Assembly: GCA_903911985.1 (NCBI GenBank)
Contig: CAIWFP010000274.1
Location: forward strand, 1-8,578
Source: an uncultured Sphingomonadales bacterium
Lineage (GTDB): Bacteria > Pseudomonadota > Alphaproteobacteria > Sphingomonadales > Sphingomonadaceae
Direction of reading: 5' to 3'
Length of the DNA: 8,578 bases
The notes under the pieces were generated by a model. The model saw only the letters and a program-made list of their open reading frames with translations. It was not told the DNA's origin and did no database searches. The position numbers and the translations under genes were made by a program. Below are positions 5,803-8,578 of this stretch, piece after piece; the first letter of the stretch is position 1; every line of letters begins with the position of its first letter.

Positions 5803-6577
5803 AGCCGGAGGCGGGAACAAGCGCCTCGCTCTCCGGATATCCCGCCTCTTCGGGGATGAATACCCGAATGCCGTCCGCGCGGCGCTCGGCCTGAGGGTGA
5901 ACCTCGAAATGCGGGCGGATCCGGGCAGCGGCAATCGCCTCGTCGATATTGCGGCTTTGCGCCAGCAGCGACAGATTGGCCCGCGTTGAGAAAAGCACCT
6001 CGCGCGTACCCTTGTCACCGCACGCGATCGCCGCTTCGGGGCTGATCCACTCGACGCCGACCGTTTCGCTCCCGTCGCAGCGGGCAAACTGGCCTTCCGG
6101 GGCGCGGGCCACCAGAAAATGCGTGTCCCACCGCCGGGGCGCGGTTCTGGGCGTCACCCAATGGGCGAATGGGGCAATGCCCGACAAATCGAAACGCGCG
6201 CCGATCTGGTCCATCAGATGCGGCAGGGGCATGGTCTCCGGCTGGTGATCTTCGAGCGCGAAATCGCCATGGGCCGCCAGCACCGCCGCCTCCTCCCAAC
6301 ATTCCCGCAAGCCCGCGATCCGCAAGGCGCGGTCCCGGTGCTCCAGTTCGTGATGGCCGTCACAGCGGTCCAGCCAGTGATCCGCCCAGTCGTCATCGTC
6401 GACAACGCCGCCGGGAAACACCAGCGCGCGGGGGAAGAAGCCTTGCGCGTTGCGCTTGACCATCAGCACTTCAAACGGCGAGACCTGCGACGGATCTTCA
6501 CGCAACAACAACACGGTCGCGGCGAGCCGGGGGGTGACTGGCTGGCTCGCGGCCCCGTCCTCCCCCGGCCCTGGCAT
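5786..6577 (-). CDS. Nudix hydrolase, NUDT19-like (possible CoA/acyl-CoA diphosphatase)
   Basis: A protein of 263 residues from ATG 6577, or 269 from a TTG at 6595 whose TTGA overlaps the stop of the upstream gene. Neither start has a strong ribosome site; I chose the ATG. FPGG (54-57) opens the Nudix fold and RECWEEAAVL (91-100) supplies the metal-binding REx2EE. Roughly 33 residues separate them, far more than in the canonical GX5EX7REUXEEXGU box, and the box glycine is alanine. A split Nudix box of this kind is characteristic of the NUDT19/RP2 group, whose mouse member hydrolyses CoA and acyl-CoAs to phosphopantetheine derivatives and 3',5'-ADP. Position directly behind a FadB-like gene suits CoA turnover. 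Other nucleoside-diphosphate substrates remain possible. Length exceeds minimal Nudix enzymes because of extra C-terminal sequence. Confidence 0.85.
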   Translation of the reverse strand: MPGPGEDGAASQPVTPRLAATVLLLREDPSQVSPFEVLMVKRNAQGFFPRALVFPGGVVDDDDWADHWLDRCDGHHELEHRDRALRIAGLRECWEEAAVLAAHGDFALEDHQPETMPLPHLMDQIGARFDLSGIAPFAHWVTPRTAPRRWDTHFLVARAPEGQFARCDGSETVGVEWISPEAAIACGDKGTREVLFSTRANLSLLAQSRNIDEAIAAARIRPHFEVHPQAERRADGIRVFIPEEAGYPESEALVPASGFKMKN

Positions 6578-6591
6578 GGGCGCGGTGCCTG

Positions 6592-8578
6592 TCAACGGGT
6601 GAAGGTCCCGCCACTTGCGGCCTTTTCGACCAGCAACTTGGCCGGCTCATGGCCCATGGCCTTCAGCCCTTCGACGATCTTGGACAGGCCAACCGTATCG
6701 GCCCAGAACATCGGCCCACCGGTGTATACCGGCCAGTTGTAGCCAAGGATGCAGGCGACATCGATATCGCTGGCGCGGATGGCGATGCCCTCTTCGAGTA
6801 CCCTGGCGCCTTCATTCACCACCGGATAGAGCAGGCGCGCAACGATATCCTCGGCACTCAGCGGGGCTGTTTTGGCAATGCCCTTGTAGGCCGCGAAATC
6901 GGCGATGGCCTTGGCGGCAACCGGCGAGGGCGTGCTCTTGCGCTTGTCGTCGTAGTCGTAGAACCCGCCGTTCTTCTTCTGGCCAAGCCGGTCGAGTGCA
7001 ACCAGATCGCCGCGCAGCGTGCGCTCGGTCAACTCGCGGCCCACCACATCCAGACCCACCAGATCAAGCATCTGGAACGGGCCCATGGCAAAGCCATAGT
7101 CATAGGATGCGGTATCGATCTCCTGCGGGGTGGGGCCACGCAGCACCAGATCCTCGGCGGCGGTCATGCGTGGGCTCATCACCCGGTTGGCGATGAAGCC
7201 GGTGCATACGCGGGCCAGCACCGGCACCTTGGCGATGGTCTTGGCCAGGCCCATGGCGGTGGCAACCACCTCGGGCGAGGTCTTGGCGCCGCGCACCACT
7301 TCCAGCAGGCGCATGACATTGGCCGGCGAGAAGAAATGCGTGCCCACCACAAATTCCGGGCGGCTGGTGGCGGCGGCGATATCGTCGAGGTCGAGGAAGG
7401 AGGTGTTCGACGCAAGGATCGCGCCCTGCTTGGCAATCTTGTCGAGCTTGGCGAAAATGTCCTTCTTGACGCCCAATTCCTCATAAACCGCCTCGATCAC
7501 CAGATCGACCGCGCCAAGCGCCTCCAGCCCCAGCGCCGGGGTGATCAGCGCCATGCGCTGGGCCGCCTGCTCGGTGGTGAGATGGCCCTTGGCGGCGGAA
7601 TTCTCGTAGTTCTTGGCGATGACCCCCAAACCGCGATCCAGCGCCGCCTGGCTCATTTCGACCAGCGTGACCGGAATGCCGACATTGAGGAAATTCATGG
7701 TGATGCCGCCGCCCATGGTGCCGGCGCCAATCACGCCCACCGTCTTGATCGGCAGGGTTGGCGTGCCCTTGGGGAGATCCGGCACCTTGGCGCTCTCGCG
7801 CTCGGCAAAGAAGTAATAGCGTTGCGCCGCGCTTTCGGTGCTCTCGACCAGTTCCTGGAACAGCTCGCGCTCGCGCAGAATCCCCTGATCGAAAGGCAGG
7901 GCCACGGCCGCCTCGATCGCCTTGATGATGTTCTCGGGGGCCTTGAAGCCGCGCATGGCGCGGGCGTTGGCACGGCGGTAATCCGCGAAGATTTCCGGAT
8001 GGGCGCGGGCGGGCTCGACCTTTTCCTGACGGTCGCGCACACGCTTGTGCGGCCCGCCCGAGGCAAGAACCTTGCGGGCAAAGGCGATAGCGTCCTCGCG
8101 CAGCTTGCCCTCTTCGGCCAGCGCGTCGACCATACCGAGTTCCAGCGCCTTTTTCGCGCCCACCGGCGCACCCTTGACCATGATGTCGAGCGCGATTTGC
8201 GGCCCCACCACGCGCGGCAGACGCTGGGTACCACCAGCGCCCGGCAACAGGCCGAGGTTGACCTCGGGCAGCCCGACCTTGGCCGAGGGCACGGCAATGC
8301 GATAGTGGCAGATCAGCGCCAGCTCGTAACCGCCGCCCAGCGCCGTGCCATGGATGGCGGCGATGACAGGCTTGCTGCCCTCCTCGATGATGTCGAACAC
8401 TTCCAGCAAGCCCGGCTCCTGCTGCGGCTGGCCCAGTTCGGTGATCTCCGCCCCGGCAAAGAAGGTGCGGCCCGCGCAGGTCAGCACGATCGCCTTCACC
8501 GCGTCATCGGCGGCAAACTTGCGAAAGCCTTCATCCAGCGCGCGGCGCGTATGGATGCTCAGCGAATTGACCGGCGGC
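6592..8578 (-). CDS. FadB/FadJ-like bifunctional enoyl-CoA hydratase / 3-hydroxyacyl-CoA dehydrogenase, 5' end outside window
   Basis: The frame stays open to the right edge; 661 residues are visible and the start lies beyond 8578. The first residues, PPVNSLSIHTRRAL, are the N-terminal crotonase strand, so only about 10-40 residues are missing; a GTG at 8499 is internal. The crotonase domain keeps both hydratase glutamates (visible residues 85 in GGGYELA and 105 in GLPEVNLG). A linker leads to the NAD-binding motif VGVIGAGTMGGG (near 7740-7707) and the dehydrogenase dyad, His at 7338-7336 and Glu 12 residues later in HFFSPANVMRLLEV. Two C-terminal helical repeats follow, including FGP-type MGPFQMLDLVG and YNWPVYTGGPMFWAD. 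The order resembles peroxisomal multifunctional enzyme and FadB. It converts 2-enoyl-CoA to 3-ketoacyl-CoA with NAD. Both activities look intact. The Nudix gene follows on the same strand. Confidence 0.95.
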   Translation of the reverse strand, partial: PPVNSLSIHTRRALDEGFRKFAADDAVKAIVLTCAGRTFFAGAEITELGQPQQEPGLLEVFDIIEEGSKPVIAAIHGTALGGGYELALICHYRIAVPSAKVGLPEVNLGLLPGAGGTQRLPRVVGPQIALDIMVKGAPVGAKKALELGMVDALAEEGKLREDAIAFARKVLASGGPHKRVRDRQEKVEPARAHPEIFADYRRANARAMRGFKAPENIIKAIEAAVALPFDQGILRERELFQELVESTESAAQRYYFFAERESAKVPDLPKGTPTLPIKTVGVIGAGTMGGGITMNFLNVGIPVTLVEMSQAALDRGLGVIAKNYENSAAKGHLTTEQAAQRMALITPALGLEALGAVDLVIEAVYEELGVKKDIFAKLDKIAKQGAILASNTSFLDLDDIAAATSRPEFVVGTHFFSPANVMRLLEVVRGAKTSPEVVATAMGLAKTIAKVPVLARVCTGFIANRVMSPRMTAAEDLVLRGPTPQEIDTASYDYGFAMGPFQMLDLVGLDVVGRELTERTLRGDLVALDRLGQKKNGGFYDYDDKRKSTPSPVAAKAIADFAAYKGIAKTAPLSAEDIVARLLYPVVNEGARVLEEGIAIRASDIDVACILGYNWPVYTGGPMFWADTVGLSKIVEGLKAMGHEPAKLLVEKAASGGTFTR

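Noticed and set aside
8497..8499. GTG as the start codon of the FadB-like gene
   Set aside because: The frame stays open to the window edge and the upstream 26 codons encode the expected crotonase N-terminal strand, so the gene continues beyond 8578.

Overview
The window is a compact, GC-rich stretch of catabolic genes built almost entirely from acyl-CoA chemistry. Base composition, gene style and protein similarity to memory fit an aerobic alphaproteobacterium, most probably a sphingomonad such as Novosphingobium or Sphingobium. That taxonomic call is inference. I saw no RNA gene, CRISPR array, transposase or other mobile element.

Layout, left to right. (1) The last 31 codons of a crotonase-family gene end at 96 on the + strand. 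(2) A minus-strand pair reads leftward from 2507: a DECR2-type 2,4-dienoyl-CoA reductase (1707-2507), then an AMP-forming acyl-CoA synthetase (137-1696), 10 bases apart. (3) A 105-base divergent intergenic region (2508-2612) carries a possible operator dyad. (4) A plus-strand pair follows: a 4-hydroxybutyryl-CoA dehydratase / vinylacetyl-CoA isomerase homologue (2613-4133) and a nitroreductase-family flavoprotein (4133-4822), joined by a TGATG stop/start overlap. (5) After a 167-base gap with a possible promoter comes a crotonase-fold gene (4990-5802) that lacks both hydratase glutamates and looks like a PaaG-type isomerase. (6) A minus-strand pair runs in from the right edge: a FadB/FadJ-like hydratase/3-hydroxyacyl-CoA dehydrogenase (6592 to beyond 8578) and a NUDT19-like Nudix hydrolase (5786-6577). 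The Nudix gene overlaps the crotonase tail-to-tail by 17 bases.

How the genes may work together (inference): the ligase activates a carboxylic acid to its CoA thioester. The dienoyl-CoA reductase, the radical Fe-S/FAD dehydratase/isomerase and the PaaG-like isomerase then deal with double bonds or a gamma-hydroxyl that ordinary beta-oxidation cannot process. The FadB-like protein carries out hydration and oxidation, and the Nudix enzyme may trim CoA or acyl-CoA. The natural substrate cannot be read from the sequence. The most unusual element is the 4-hydroxybutyryl-CoA dehydratase homologue, which keeps all four Fe-S ligand residues but has one residue fewer between the His and Cys ligands than the clostridial enzyme.
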